Notes: generated by a model from the letters alone, not told the origin. Positions 36,838 through 46,705 are shown, counted from the first letter of the stretch. The stretch is DNA of 64,000 bases from Pseudomonas fluorescens (GCF_018614655.1 NZ_JAGGOG010000016.1:248001-312000), one strand, 5' to 3'. A program made the numbers and translations.

Positions 36838-37358
36838 TGAGCGACCTCGCGGCTAAACGCGGAGCCGTTACGGCAGCGAAAAAAGCGTTGTTCCTGGTGT
36901 TTCACATTGCCAGCGACCGTTATGCCCTCAAGGCCACCGAAGTGGCCGAGGTGCTGCCGCGTTTGCCATTGAAGCCCATTGCCCATGCGCCCGTCTGGGT
37001 GGCCGGGATATTTGCCCATCGTGGGGTGATGGTGCCGGTCATCGACCTCAATGCCCTGACCTTTGGTTCACCGGCCCAGGCCCGAACCAGTACACGGTTG
37101 GTGCTGGTCAACTATCGACCCGAGCCTTGGGTTGATGCGCGTTGGCTGGGACTGATCCTTGAGCAGGCCACCGATACCCTGCGTTGTGATCCGGCGGACT
37201 TTCAGCCCTATGGCCTGGATAATCGCCAGGCGCCGTACCTGGGTCCGGTACGTGAAGACGAGCGGGGTTTGATGCAGTGGATTGGGGTGGCCGACCTGCT
37301 GACGGCCGAGGTGCGGGCCGTGCTGTTTTCTGCCGACCTGACGCCTGAGGAGGGGTGA
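36837..37358 (+). CDS. wspB: CheW-like adaptor WspB
   Basis: 173 residues with one CheW domain (LVFHIASDRYALKATEVAEVLP, then VWVAGIFAHRGVMVPVIDL). Couples WspA to the kinase WspE. The ATG shares its A with the TGA of wspA, indicating coupled translation. Confidence 0.92.
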   Translation: MSDLAAKRGAVTAAKKALFLVFHIASDRYALKATEVAEVLPRLPLKPIAHAPVWVAGIFAHRGVMVPVIDLNALTFGSPAQARTSTRLVLVNYRPEPWVDARWLGLILEQATDTLRCDPADFQPYGLDNRQAPYLGPVREDERGLMQWIGVADLLTAEVRAVLFSADLTPEEG

Positions 37359-38620
37359 TGAGCAGTGACCAACGCTTCTTCGACTTCCTTAAAGAACGCA
37401 TCGGCCTGGATGTTGCCTCGGTGGGCGAAGCCATCATTGAGCGCGCCGTGCGCCAGCGTAGTCAGGCCTTGCAGGCGCTGACCGCGGATCAGTACTGGCT
37501 GCATTTGCAGGGCTCCCATAACGAACAGCAAGCGCTGATCGAAGCGGTAATCGTCCCTGAAACTTGGTTTTTCCGATACCCCGAATCTTTCGCCACCCTG
37601 GGCCGGCTGGCGCTGTCACGGCTGGCCGAGATCAAGCAGATGCGCGCGTTGCGCATTCTCAGCTTGCCGTGTTCTACCGGCGAGGAACCTTATTCGATTG
37701 CCATGGCCTTGCTCGATGCGGGGCTTGCCCCCCATCAGTTCAAGGTCCAGGGCATGGACGTCAGCCCTTTGTCGGTGGAGCGTGCCCGGCGTGGGGTGTA
37801 TGGCAAGAATTCCTTTCGTGGCCAGGACATCGACTTTCGCGAGCGTCACTTCGTCGAGCAAAGCGATGGCCACCGCATTTCAGACCGGGTTCGTGAACAA
37901 GTGCGCTTGCAAGTGGGCAACTTGCTGGACCCGGCATTGCTGGCCAATGAGCCGACCTATGACTTCGTGTTTTGCCGCAACCTGTTGATCTACTTTGATC
38001 AGCCGACGCAGAAGCAAGTATTTGAAGTACTCAAAACCCTGACCCATGTCGACGGTGTGCTGTTTATCGGCCCTGCCGAGGGCAGCTTGCTGGGGCGTCT
38101 GGGTATGCGCTCGATTGGTGTGCCGCAGTCTTTTGCGTTCAGTCGGCATGTCGAGCCGGTACCTGAGCCGGTTTTTGTACCAATGCCGGCGCCGATACCT
38201 CAGCGCAGTGCGGCACCGATTCCGGTGAAGCCTCGGCCTTTCAGTTCATTCAGTGCACAGGTGGTGCCGATCAAGGCTGCGCCTGCGCATTCGGACGCTG
38301 CCGATTTACTCAGTCAGATCGCAATCCTGGCCAATGAAGGCAAAAGCCTCGAAGCCCGTGCCGCCTGCGAGAGTTACCTACAGAGCCATCCGCCGGCGGC
38401 CCAGGTGTTTTATTGGCTGGGCCTGCTCAGTGATGTGGCCGGCAGCGCCCTGGAAGCCCAGGGTTATTATCGAAAAGCCTTGTATCTGGAACCCCAGCAC
38501 CCGCAGGCCTTGATGCATTTGGCCGCGTTGCTTGAGTCTCAGGGTGATGTGGCGGGAGCACGCCGCTTGCAGGCCCGTGCCGCCCGTAGCGAGCGAGCAG
38601 ACAGTGAGCGTAAACGATGA
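37358..38620 (+). CDS. wspC: CheR-like methyltransferase WspC with TPR domain
   Basis: 420 residues from ATG 37358 (a GTG one codon earlier is possible; AGGAGGGG upstream). The CheR methyltransferase part (1-270) shows PETWFFRYPESF, the SAM loop LSLPCSTGEEPYSIAM and CRNLLIYFD. A Pro-rich linker (270-310) leads to tetratricopeptide repeats (about 325-410). It methylates WspA glutamates using SAM and raises signalling. Overlaps wspB and wspD at the ends. Confidence 0.94.
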   Translation: MSSDQRFFDFLKERIGLDVASVGEAIIERAVRQRSQALQALTADQYWLHLQGSHNEQQALIEAVIVPETWFFRYPESFATLGRLALSRLAEIKQMRALRILSLPCSTGEEPYSIAMALLDAGLAPHQFKVQGMDVSPLSVERARRGVYGKNSFRGQDIDFRERHFVEQSDGHRISDRVREQVRLQVGNLLDPALLANEPTYDFVFCRNLLIYFDQPTQKQVFEVLKTLTHVDGVLFIGPAEGSLLGRLGMRSIGVPQSFAFSRHVEPVPEPVFVPMPAPIPQRSAAPIPVKPRPFSSFSAQVVPIKAAPAHSDAADLLSQIAILANEGKSLEARAACESYLQSHPPAAQVFYWLGLLSDVAGSALEAQGYYRKALYLEPQHPQALMHLAALLESQGDVAGARRLQARAARSERADSERKR

Positions 38621-39315
38621 TTGATCCTGCATCCCTGGACCTCGGTATGGACCTGACCCTGGCCGACACTCAGGCCATCGACGACTGTTGGAACCGCATC
38701 GGTATCCACGGTGACAAGTCCTGCCCTTTGCTGGCTGAACACATTCATTGCCGTAATTGCTCGGTGTATTCCGCTGCCGCTACCCGTCTGCTCGACCGTT
38801 ATGCCTTGCAGCAGGACGACCGTCGTCCGTTGGCTACGGTAGAGGCTGATGGCGATATCGTCACGCGCTCGTTGCTGATGTTTCGTCTCGGCGAAGAATG
38901 GTTGGGCATCGCCACCCGCTGCCTGGTGGAAGTGGCGCCGTTGCAGCCGATTCATTCCTTGCCTCACCAGCGCTCGCGGGCGCTGCTGGGGGTAGCCAAT
39001 GTGCGTGGAGCCTTGGTGGCTTGCCTGTCGCTGGTGGAGTTGCTGGGCCTGGACGGCTCCGGCGGCGGCCCGAACGGTGGTCGGATCATGCCGCGCATGT
39101 TGATCATCGCGGCGCAAGACGGCCCAGTGGTGGTGCCGGTGGATGAGGTGGACGGCATCCATGCCATTGATGAACGCATCCTGAAGGCTGCGTCTGCGTC
39201 CGGTACGCAAGCCAGCGCCCGCTTTACCCAGGGTGTATTGCAGTTCAAAGGCCGCAGCCTGCGTTGGCTGGACGAAGAGCAATTGTTGTCCGCCGTGACC
39301 CGGAGTCTCACATGA
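38617..39315 (+). CDS. wspD: CheW-like adaptor WspD
   Basis: 232 residues, ATGA overlap with wspC. The N-terminal ~75 residues contain a Cys/His group (HIHCRNCSVYS) not found in plain CheW proteins but typical of WspD; the CheW domain follows (LMFRLGEEWLGIATRCLVEV; SRALLGVANVRGALVACLSL). Second adaptor between WspA and WspE. Confidence 0.92.
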   Translation: MIDPASLDLGMDLTLADTQAIDDCWNRIGIHGDKSCPLLAEHIHCRNCSVYSAAATRLLDRYALQQDDRRPLATVEADGDIVTRSLLMFRLGEEWLGIATRCLVEVAPLQPIHSLPHQRSRALLGVANVRGALVACLSLVELLGLDGSGGGPNGGRIMPRMLIIAAQDGPVVVPVDEVDGIHAIDERILKAASASGTQASARFTQGVLQFKGRSLRWLDEEQLLSAVTRSLT

Positions 39316-41594
39316 CCCCCGACCAGATGCGCGATGCGTCGCTGCTGGAACTGTTCAGCCTGGAAGCCGACGCCCAGACTCAGGTCCTCAGCGCCGGTCT
39401 GTTGGCCCTTGAACGCAACCCGACTCAGGCCGATCAGCTTGAAGCCTGCATGCGTGCCGCCCATTCCCTCAAGGGCGCAGCCCGGATAGTTGGCGTGGAT
39501 GCTGGGGTCAGCGTGTCCCATGTCATGGAGGATTGCCTGGTCAGCGCCCAGGAAGGCCGGCTTTATTTGCAACCCGAACATATTGATGCGTTGCTGCAGG
39601 GCACTGACTTGCTGATGCGCATTGCCACCCCCGACAACACGGTGGGTCCGGCGGATATCGAGGCGTATGTGGCGTTGATGGAGCGTTTGCTCGATCCGTC
39701 GCAATTGAATGCCAAAGTCGCACCACCTGCAGCGCAACCAGAACCAGCACCCCCGCCGCTCGTCGAAGACCTGCCGCCGGAGCCGGAGCCCGCACCGCCG
39801 GTCAGCAGCGATGTACCGCGGCAGAGCAAGCGGATGACCGAAGGCGGCGAACGAGTATTGCGGGTCACCGCTGAACGCTTGAACAGCCTGCTGGACCTGT
39901 CCAGCAAATCCTTGGTGGAAACCCAGCGGCTCAAACCTTATCTTGCCAGCCTGCAACGCCTCAAACGCATCCAGAGCAACAGTGCTCGTGCGCTGGACAA
40001 CCTCGATGGGCAGCTCAAGCTCGTGGAGCTGAGCCTGGAAGCCCAGGAAGCCCTGGCCGATACTCGCCGCCTGTTAAGTGAAGCGCAGGCGCTGCTGGCG
40101 GAAAAAACCGCCGAGCTGGATGAGTTTGGCTGGCAGGCGGGGCAGCGTGCCCAAGTGCTCTACGACACCGCGTTGGCCTGCCGCATGCGGCCCTTTGCTG
40201 ATGTGCTGGCGGGGCAGGTGCGCATGGTCCGCGACCTGGGCCGTAGCCTGGGTAAGCAAGTGCGTCTGGAGATTGAAGGCGAAAAGACTCAGGTCGACCG
40301 CGATGTGCTGGAAAAACTCGAAGCGCCACTGACCCATCTATTACGCAATGCCGTTGACCACGGCATCGAAACGCCCGAGCAGCGTCTGCTGGCCGGCAAG
40401 CCGGCAGAAGGCCTGATTCGCCTGCGGGCCTCCCATCAGGCGGGTCTGCTGGTACTGGAGCTGAGTGATGACGGCAACGGTGTCGACCTTGAGCGTCTGC
40501 GGGCTACCATTGTCGAGCGCAATCTGTCGCCGCTGGAAACCGCCCTGCGCCTGAGTGAAGAAGAACTGCTGACGTTCCTGTTCTTGCCGGGCTTCAGCCT
40601 GCGGGACAAGGTCACCGAAGTCTCCGGGCGTGGCGTCGGCCTGGATGCGGTCCAGCATATGGTCCGCCAGTTGCGCGGTGCGGTGGTGTTGGAACAGACG
40701 GCGGGGCAGGGCAGTCGTTTCCATCTGGAAGTGCCACTGACCCTGTCGGTGGTGCGCAGCCTGGTGGTGGAAGTCGGGGAGGAGGCCTACGCGTTCCCCC
40801 TGGCCCATATCGAGCGCATGTGCGACCTGGAGCCCGATGACATCGTGCAAGTGGAAGGCCGCCAGCATTTCTGGCACGAAGGCCGGCATGTTGGCCTGGT
40901 GGCTGCCAGTCAGTTACTGCATCGGCCACCAGGGCAAAGCAATGAAGAGACCCTCAAGGTCGTGGTGATCCGCGAGCGCGAGGCGGTCTATGGCATCGCC
41001 GTGGAGCGCTTTGTCGGTGAGCGCACGTTGGTGGTGTTGCCGCTGGATGATCGCTTGGGCAAGGTCCAGGACATCTCCGCCGGCGCCTTGCTCGATGATG
41101 GCTCGGTGGTGTTGATCGTCGATGTCGAGGACATGCTGCGTTCGGTGGACAAATTGCTGAATACCGGTCGTCTGGAGCGCATTGCCCGGCGCAATCAGCA
41201 TGTCGTCGAAGTAGTGCGCAAGCGTATTCTGGTGGTGGATGATTCGCTTACCGTGCGCGAGTTGCAGCGCAAGCTGTTGCTCAATCGTGGTTATGACGTG
41301 GCGGTTGCAGTGGATGGCATGGATGGCTGGAATGCTTTGCGTTCCGAAGACTTTGACTTGCTCATCACTGACATTGATATGCCTCGTATGGACGGTATCG
41401 AATTGGTCACACTCTTGCGCCGTGATACCCGTCTGCAGTCGTTGCCGGTGATGGTGGTCTCCTACAAAGATCGAGAAGAAGACCGGCGTCGTGGACTGGA
41501 CGCGGGAGCCGACTATTATCTAGCCAAGGCTAGTTTCCATGACGATGCACTGCTGGATGCGGTGGTGGAGCTGATTGGAGGTGCCAGGGCATGA
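39312..41594 (+). CDS. wspE: CheA-type hybrid histidine kinase WspE
   Basis: 760 residues from ATG 39312 (ATGA overlap with wspD; the open frame starts earlier at 39264 inside wspD). Domains: Hpt with phospho-histidine H51 (RAAHSLKGAARIVG), a Pro/Glu linker (about 135-175), dimerisation, HATPase (LLRNAVDHGIE; GRGVGLDAV), a CheW-like regulatory domain (from about 480), and a C-terminal receiver with D687 (ITDIDMPRMDG). Phosphorylates WspR and WspF. Confidence 0.95.
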   Translation: MTPDQMRDASLLELFSLEADAQTQVLSAGLLALERNPTQADQLEACMRAAHSLKGAARIVGVDAGVSVSHVMEDCLVSAQEGRLYLQPEHIDALLQGTDLLMRIATPDNTVGPADIEAYVALMERLLDPSQLNAKVAPPAAQPEPAPPPLVEDLPPEPEPAPPVSSDVPRQSKRMTEGGERVLRVTAERLNSLLDLSSKSLVETQRLKPYLASLQRLKRIQSNSARALDNLDGQLKLVELSLEAQEALADTRRLLSEAQALLAEKTAELDEFGWQAGQRAQVLYDTALACRMRPFADVLAGQVRMVRDLGRSLGKQVRLEIEGEKTQVDRDVLEKLEAPLTHLLRNAVDHGIETPEQRLLAGKPAEGLIRLRASHQAGLLVLELSDDGNGVDLERLRATIVERNLSPLETALRLSEEELLTFLFLPGFSLRDKVTEVSGRGVGLDAVQHMVRQLRGAVVLEQTAGQGSRFHLEVPLTLSVVRSLVVEVGEEAYAFPLAHIERMCDLEPDDIVQVEGRQHFWHEGRHVGLVAASQLLHRPPGQSNEETLKVVVIREREAVYGIAVERFVGERTLVVLPLDDRLGKVQDISAGALLDDGSVVLIVDVEDMLRSVDKLLNTGRLERIARRNQHVVEVVRKRILVVDDSLTVRELQRKLLLNRGYDVAVAVDGMDGWNALRSEDFDLLITDIDMPRMDGIELVTLLRRDTRLQSLPVMVVSYKDREEDRRRGLDAGADYYLAKASFHDDALLDAVVELIGGARA

Positions 41595-42601
41595 GGATCG
41601 CTATTGTCAATGACCTGCCCCTGGCCGTTGAGGCATTGCGCCGGGCCTTGAGCCTGGAGCCGGCCCATGAAGTGGTGTGGGTGGCCAGCAACGGCCTGGA
41701 AGCGGTGCAGCGTTGTGCCGAGTTGACGCCGGACCTGATCCTGATGGACCTGATCATGCCGGTGATGGATGGCGTGGAGGCTACCCGGCAAATCATGGCT
41801 GAGACACCGTGTGCGATTGTTATTGTCACCGTGGACCGTCAAGCCAATGTCAGCCGTGTCTTCGAAGCCATGGGCCACGGCGCTCTGGACGTGGTGGATA
41901 CCCCGGCCCTGGGTGTGGGTGATGCCAAGGAAGCGGCGGCGCCGTTGTTGCGCAAAATCCTCAATATCGGTTGGCTGATTGGCCAGCGGGGCGCTCGTGT
42001 ACGAGCTGAACCCGCGCCGCAGCGGGTCATGGGTAAGCGCCAGAGGCTGGTAGCCATTGGCTCTTCAGCCGGTGGTCCGGCCGCCCTGGAAGTGCTGCTC
42101 AAGGGCTTGCCGCGAGATTTTTCGGCGGCCATTGTGCTGGTGCAGCATGTGGATCAGGTTTTCGCCGCAGGCATGGCAGAGTGGCTGAGTAGTGCTTCGG
42201 GCCTGCCGGTACGCCTGGCTCGGGAAGGAGAGCCACCGCAAAGTGGCGTGGTGTTGCTGGCGGGCACCAATCATCATATTCGTCTGTTGAAGAACGGCAC
42301 GCTGGCTTACACCGCCGAGCCGGTAAACGAGATCTACCGGCCGTCCATCGACGTGTTTTTCGAGAGTGTCGCCAGTTACTGGAGCGGCGATGCCGTCGGC
42401 GTATTGCTGACCGGCATGGGGCGCGACGGGGCTCAGGGGCTCAAACTGATGCGTCAGCAAGGCTACCTGACCATCGCCCAGGACCAGCAAAGCAGCGCGG
42501 TGTATGGCATGCCCAAAGCGGCAGCCTCGATCGACGCCGCTGTTGAAGTTCGCCCATTGGACAGAATTGCACCACGATTGCTGGAGATATTCGCAAAATG
42601 A
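41591..42601 (+). CDS. wspF: CheB-like methylesterase WspF
   Basis: 336 residues, ATGA overlap with wspE. Receiver domain with D53 (ILMDLIMPVMDG), then the CheB methylesterase domain with catalytic serine in AIGSSAGGPAALE, histidine in LVQHVDQ and aspartate in TGMGRDGAQG. It removes methyl groups from WspA and restrains the pathway; loss-of-function wspF alleles give the wrinkly-spreader phenotype in P. fluorescens. The reading frame here is intact, so no such mutation by truncation. Confidence 0.95.
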   Translation: MRIAIVNDLPLAVEALRRALSLEPAHEVVWVASNGLEAVQRCAELTPDLILMDLIMPVMDGVEATRQIMAETPCAIVIVTVDRQANVSRVFEAMGHGALDVVDTPALGVGDAKEAAAPLLRKILNIGWLIGQRGARVRAEPAPQRVMGKRQRLVAIGSSAGGPAALEVLLKGLPRDFSAAIVLVQHVDQVFAAGMAEWLSSASGLPVRLAREGEPPQSGVVLLAGTNHHIRLLKNGTLAYTAEPVNEIYRPSIDVFFESVASYWSGDAVGVLLTGMGRDGAQGLKLMRQQGYLTIAQDQQSSAVYGMPKAAASIDAAVEVRPLDRIAPRLLEIFAK

Positions 42602-42652
42602 CCGATATAACTCGCGTCCTGGCCGGCAAAGCAGTAATTCAGGTGACCGCAA

Positions 42653-43654
42653 ATGAATGATTTACAACTCGATGACTTCAAGACCGACGAGAACGCCGCC
42701 ATGGTGTTGCTGGTCGACGATCAGGCGATGATCGGCGAAGCCGTGCGGCGAGGCCTGGCCCAAGAAGACAATATCGACTTCCACTTTTGTGCCGACCCGC
42801 ATCAGGCCATTGCCCAGGCGATCCGCATCAAGCCGACGGTGATCCTGCAGGACCTGGTGATGCCGGGCCTGGACGGGCTGACCCTGGTACGCGAATACCG
42901 TAACCACCCGGCCACGCAGAATATTCCGATCATCGTGCTCTCGACCAAGGAAGACCCGCTGATCAAGAGCGCGGCGTTTGCTGCCGGGGCCAACGATTAC
43001 CTGGTCAAACTGCCGGATAACATCGAGTTGGTGGCGCGGATTCGCTACCACTCCCGTTCCTACATGACGCTGTTGCAGCGGGATGCGGCGTATCGCGCAT
43101 TGCGGGTCAGTCAGCAGCAGTTGCTCGATACCAACCTGGTATTGCAGCGGCTGATGAATTCCGACGGCCTGACCGGGCTGTCCAACCGTCGGCACTTTGA
43201 CGAGTATCTGGAACTGGAATGGCGCCGCGCCATGCGTGACCAGACCCAGTTGTCGTTGCTGATGATCGACGTGGACTTCTTCAAGGCCTACAACGACAGT
43301 TTCGGCCACCTGGAAGGCGACGAGGCCTTGCGCAAAGTGGCCGCGACCATTCGCGATGCCAGCAGTCGTCCATCGGACTTGCCGGCCCGTTACGGTGGCG
43401 AAGAATTTGCCCTGGTACTGCCCAACACCTCACCGGGTGGTGCGCGGTTGGTGGCCGAGAAGCTGCGTCAGGCTGTAGCGGCCCTGAAAATCCCCCATAT
43501 CACCCCGGCCGAAGGTGCGAGCCTGACCATCAGCATTGGCCTGTCGACCATGACGCCGCAATTGGGGACCGATTGCCGGCAGCTGATTTCGGCGGCGGAC
43601 AAGGGGTTGTACCTGGCCAAGCATAATGGGCGTAATCAGGTGGGTATCGAATAG
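42653..43654 (+). CDS. wspR: Diguanylate cyclase response regulator WspR
   Basis: 333 residues. Receiver domain with phospho-site D67 (ILQDLVMPG), a helical stalk (about 135-165) and a GGDEF domain with active GGEEF (248-252). The inhibitory I-site RxxD is present (R239-P-S-D242), so product inhibition should work. It makes c-di-GMP when phosphorylated by WspE, promoting attachment and cellulose or other matrix production. 51 bp separate it from wspF, slightly looser than the rest of the operon. Confidence 0.96.
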   Translation: MNDLQLDDFKTDENAAMVLLVDDQAMIGEAVRRGLAQEDNIDFHFCADPHQAIAQAIRIKPTVILQDLVMPGLDGLTLVREYRNHPATQNIPIIVLSTKEDPLIKSAAFAAGANDYLVKLPDNIELVARIRYHSRSYMTLLQRDAAYRALRVSQQQLLDTNLVLQRLMNSDGLTGLSNRRHFDEYLELEWRRAMRDQTQLSLLMIDVDFFKAYNDSFGHLEGDEALRKVAATIRDASSRPSDLPARYGGEEFALVLPNTSPGGARLVAEKLRQAVAALKIPHITPAEGASLTISIGLSTMTPQLGTDCRQLISAADKGLYLAKHNGRNQVGIE

Positions 43655-43700
43655 CCGAAACACTACAAAACCTTTGTAAGGCGTGCTCGCGATAGTTGTA

Positions 43701-43816
43701 GTAGCCGCTGCCGAGGTACGAGGCTGCGATGGGTTTGGTGCGGCACTCCGACGAAGCGGCCCCCGGGGGCGGTCCTGCGGACACGCATCGCAGCCTCGTA
43801 CCTCGGCAGCGGCTAC
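43701..43816 (+). repeat. BIME with perfect 31-bp arms
   Basis: Left arm 43701-43731 (GTAGCCGCTGCCGAGG ... GGCTGCGATG) and right arm 43786-43816 are exact reverse complements, separated by 54 bp that contain their own GC-rich palindrome (CCCCCGGGGGC). Related arms occur at 21928, 27955, 48791 and 52703. Sits between wspR and prfB. Confidence 0.88.
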
Positions 43817-43929
43817 AACCGCACGGATCGCACTCAAACCTGCCTTTTCAGCCAAGCGGACTGCCGTTTCCAGCCGTTTGCCGTTATACTCGCCGGCTTT
43901 CAAAAGTTCGCCAACGAGTGCTGCCCGCC

Positions 43930-45025
43930 ATGGAAATCAACCCGATCCTTAACAGTATCAAGGACCTGTCCGAGCGCTCCGAAACTATTCGGGGGTATCT
44001 TTGACTACGATCAAAAGCATGAGCGTCTGACCGAAGTCAATCGCGAGCTTGAAGATCCGAGTGTCTGGAACAACCCTGCCTACGCCCAGGAACTGGGGCG
44101 CGAGCGCTCCCTGCTGGCGCAGATCGTAGAAACCCTCGATGAGATGCACTCAGGCCTGGCCGATGCCAAGGACCTGCTACTGATGTCTGCCGAGGAAGAA
44201 GACCAGGGCGCCGTCGATGACGTGGCCGCTGAAGTCGAGCGCCTGCGCGAGGCCCTGGAAAAACTCGAATTCCGCCGTATGTTCAGCGGAGAGATGGATG
44301 CCAACAACGCCTACCTGGATATCCAGGCCGGTTCCGGTGGCACCGAGGCCCAGGACTGGGCCAACATCCTGCTGCGCATGTACCTGCGCTGGGCTGACAA
44401 GCGCGGTTTCGACGCGACCATCATGGAACTGTCCGCCGGTGAAGTCGCCGGGATCAAAGGCGCGACCGTGCACATCAAGGGTGAATACGCTTTTGGTTGG
44501 CTGCGTACCGAGATCGGTGTACACCGCCTGGTGCGCAAGAGTCCGTTCGACTCCGGCAACCGTCGCCACACCTCGTTCTCGGCTGTGTTCGTGTCGCCGG
44601 AAATCGATGACAACATCGAAATCGACATCAACCCGTCGGACCTGCGCATCGATACCTACCGCTCCTCGGGCGCCGGTGGCCAGCACGTAAACACCACCGA
44701 CTCGGCCGTACGTATTACTCACGTGCCGTCCAACACGGTGGTCAGCTGCCAGAACGAACGTTCCCAGCATGCGAACAAAGACACCGCGATGAAAATGTTG
44801 CGGGCCCGTTTGTATGAGCAGGAAGTGCAGAAGCGCAATGCTGCGTCCCAGGCCCTGGAAGACACCAAGTCCGATATCGGCTGGGGTCATCAGATTCGCT
44901 CCTACGTGCTCGACGCGTCGCGAATCAAAGACCTGCGCACCAACATCGAACGCAGCGATTGCGATAAAGTCCTCGACGGCGATATCGACGAGTACCTGGT
45001 GGCCAGCCTGAAACAAGGCCTGTAA
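43930..45025 (+). CDS. prfB: Peptide chain release factor 2 (programmed +1 frameshift)
   Basis: 364 residues after frameshifting. Reading from ATG 43930 gives 24 codons ending in CGG GGG TAT CTT and then an in-frame TGA at 44002-44004 followed by C. Slipping one base forward at CTT-T continues with GAC TAC GAT to the end at 45025. This is the conserved RF2 autoregulation: low RF2 slows termination at the TGA and favours the shift. The rest has the RF2 features, including the GGQ motif in SGAGGQHVNTTDSAVR that triggers peptide release. RF2 reads UGA and UAA stops. lysS follows after 70 bp. Confidence 0.97.
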
Positions 45026-45095
45026 CCGTCAGCCAAGACCTGAAGTCCCCTGCCTCCGGTGGGGGCAACGAACCTGTGATGGAATTTCAAAAGAC

Positions 45096-46598
45096 ATGAG
45101 CGACCAACAACTCGACCCGCAAGCCCTGCAACAGGAAGAAAACTCCCTGATCGCCCTGCGCAAGGAAAAGCTTGCTGCCGAGCGCGCCAAGGGTAATGCC
45201 TTCCCCAACGACTTCCGTCGCGACGCCTACTGCGAAGACTTGCAGAAACAGTACGCCGACAAGACCAAGGAAGAGCTGGCAGAAGCGGCGATCCCGGTCA
45301 AGGTGGCAGGTCGCATCATGCTCAACCGTGGCTCGTTCCTGGTGATCCAGGACATGTCCGGCCGCATCCAGGTCTACGTCAACCGTAAGACCTTGTCCGA
45401 AGAAACCCTGGCCGCGGTTAAAACCTGGGACCTGGGCGACATCATCGCAGCCGAAGGCACCCTGGCCCGCTCCGGCAAGGGTGACCTGTACGTTGAAATG
45501 ACCAGCGTGCGCCTGCTGACCAAATCCCTGCGCCCGCTGCCGGACAAGCACCACGGTCTGTCCGACACCGAGCAGCGCTATCGCCAGCGTTACGTTGACC
45601 TGATCGTCAACGAAGACGTGCGCCACACCTTTCGCGTGCGTTCGCAAGTGATTGCCCACACCCGCGCCTTCCTGATGAAGCGTGACTTCCTGGAAGTGGA
45701 AACGCCGATGCTGCAAACCATCCCGGGTGGTGCCGCAGCCAAACCGTTCGAGACTCACCACAATGCGCTGGACATGGAAATGTTCCTGCGTATCGCGCCT
45801 GAGTTGTACCTCAAGCGCCTCGTGGTGGGCGGCTTCGAGAAAGTGTTCGAGATCAACCGCAACTTCCGTAACGAAGGCGTTTCGACTCGTCACAACCCAG
45901 AATTCACCATGTTGGAGTTCTACCAGGCCTACGCCGACTACGAAGACAACATGGACCTGACCGAGGAGCTGTTCCGCGAACTGGCAGAGCTGGTTCTGGG
46001 GACTACCGACGTGCCGTACGGCGACAAGGTGTTCCACTTCGGCGAGCCGTTCGTGCGCCTGTCGGTGTTCGATTCGATCCTCAAGTACAACCCTGAGCTG
46101 ACTGCCGATGATCTGAACGACATCGACAAGGCCCGCGCCATTGCCAAGAAAGCCGGCGCCAAGGTGCTGGGCTTCGAAGGCCTGGGCAAATTGCAGGTGA
46201 TGATTTTCGAAGAGCTGGTGGAGCACAAGCTGGAACAGCCGCACTTCATTACCCAGTACCCGTTCGAAGTCTCGCCGCTGGCCCGTCGCAACGATGACAA
46301 CCCGAACGTCACCGACCGCTTCGAGCTGTTCATCGGTGGCCGTGAAATCGCCAACGCTTACTCCGAGCTTAACGACGCGGAAGACCAGGCCGAGCGCTTC
46401 ATGGCCCAGGTGGCCGACAAGGACGCCGGCGACGACGAAGCCATGCACTACGATGCCGACTTCGTCCGCGCCCTGGAATACGGCATGCCGCCAACCGCCG
46501 GTGAAGGTATCGGCATCGACCGTCTGGTGATGCTGTTGACCAACTCACCGTCGATCCGTGACGTAATCTTGTTCCCGCACATGCGGCCACAAGCGTAA
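45096..46598 (+). CDS. lysS: Lysyl-tRNA synthetase (class II)
   Basis: 500 residues. The N-terminal OB-fold binds the anticodon (VKVAGRIMLNRGSFLVIQD). The catalytic class II motifs are visible: motif 2 in INRNFRNEGVSTRHNPEFT and motif 3 in GIGIDRLVMLL. The prfB-lysS pair is a widely conserved operon. A terminator follows at 46611. Confidence 0.97.
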   Translation: MSDQQLDPQALQQEENSLIALRKEKLAAERAKGNAFPNDFRRDAYCEDLQKQYADKTKEELAEAAIPVKVAGRIMLNRGSFLVIQDMSGRIQVYVNRKTLSEETLAAVKTWDLGDIIAAEGTLARSGKGDLYVEMTSVRLLTKSLRPLPDKHHGLSDTEQRYRQRYVDLIVNEDVRHTFRVRSQVIAHTRAFLMKRDFLEVETPMLQTIPGGAAAKPFETHHNALDMEMFLRIAPELYLKRLVVGGFEKVFEINRNFRNEGVSTRHNPEFTMLEFYQAYADYEDNMDLTEELFRELAELVLGTTDVPYGDKVFHFGEPFVRLSVFDSILKYNPELTADDLNDIDKARAIAKKAGAKVLGFEGLGKLQVMIFEELVEHKLEQPHFITQYPFEVSPLARRNDDNPNVTDRFELFIGGREIANAYSELNDAEDQAERFMAQVADKDAGDDEAMHYDADFVRALEYGMPPTAGEGIGIDRLVMLLTNSPSIRDVILFPHMRPQA

Positions 46599-46610
46599 CC
46601 GTAGCGAATC

Positions 46611-46642
46611 AAAAGCCGCCTTTTATAAGGCGGCTTTTTTGT
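46611..46642 (+). terminator. Rho-independent terminator after lysS
   Basis: AAAAGCCGCCTT-TTA-TAAGGCGGCTTTTTT. Confidence 0.9.
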
Positions 46643-46705
46643 GTGGCCTGAACAAGCGTCAAGCTTGCAGCGCAGGGCTTTAACCTCTTCCCAAGGATGT
46701 GTGTT

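Noticed and set aside
41591..42601. wspF checked for a truncation or frameshift of the wrinkly-spreader type
   Set aside because: The frame is intact over 336 residues with receiver and methylesterase motifs present.
43701..43816. BIME arms considered as the start of a CRISPR array
   Set aside because: The copies are inverted, not direct, and there is no series of spacers.
44144..45025. prfB starting at ATG 44144
   Set aside because: This would remove the N-terminal part of RF2; the frameshift at 44002 explains the longer protein.
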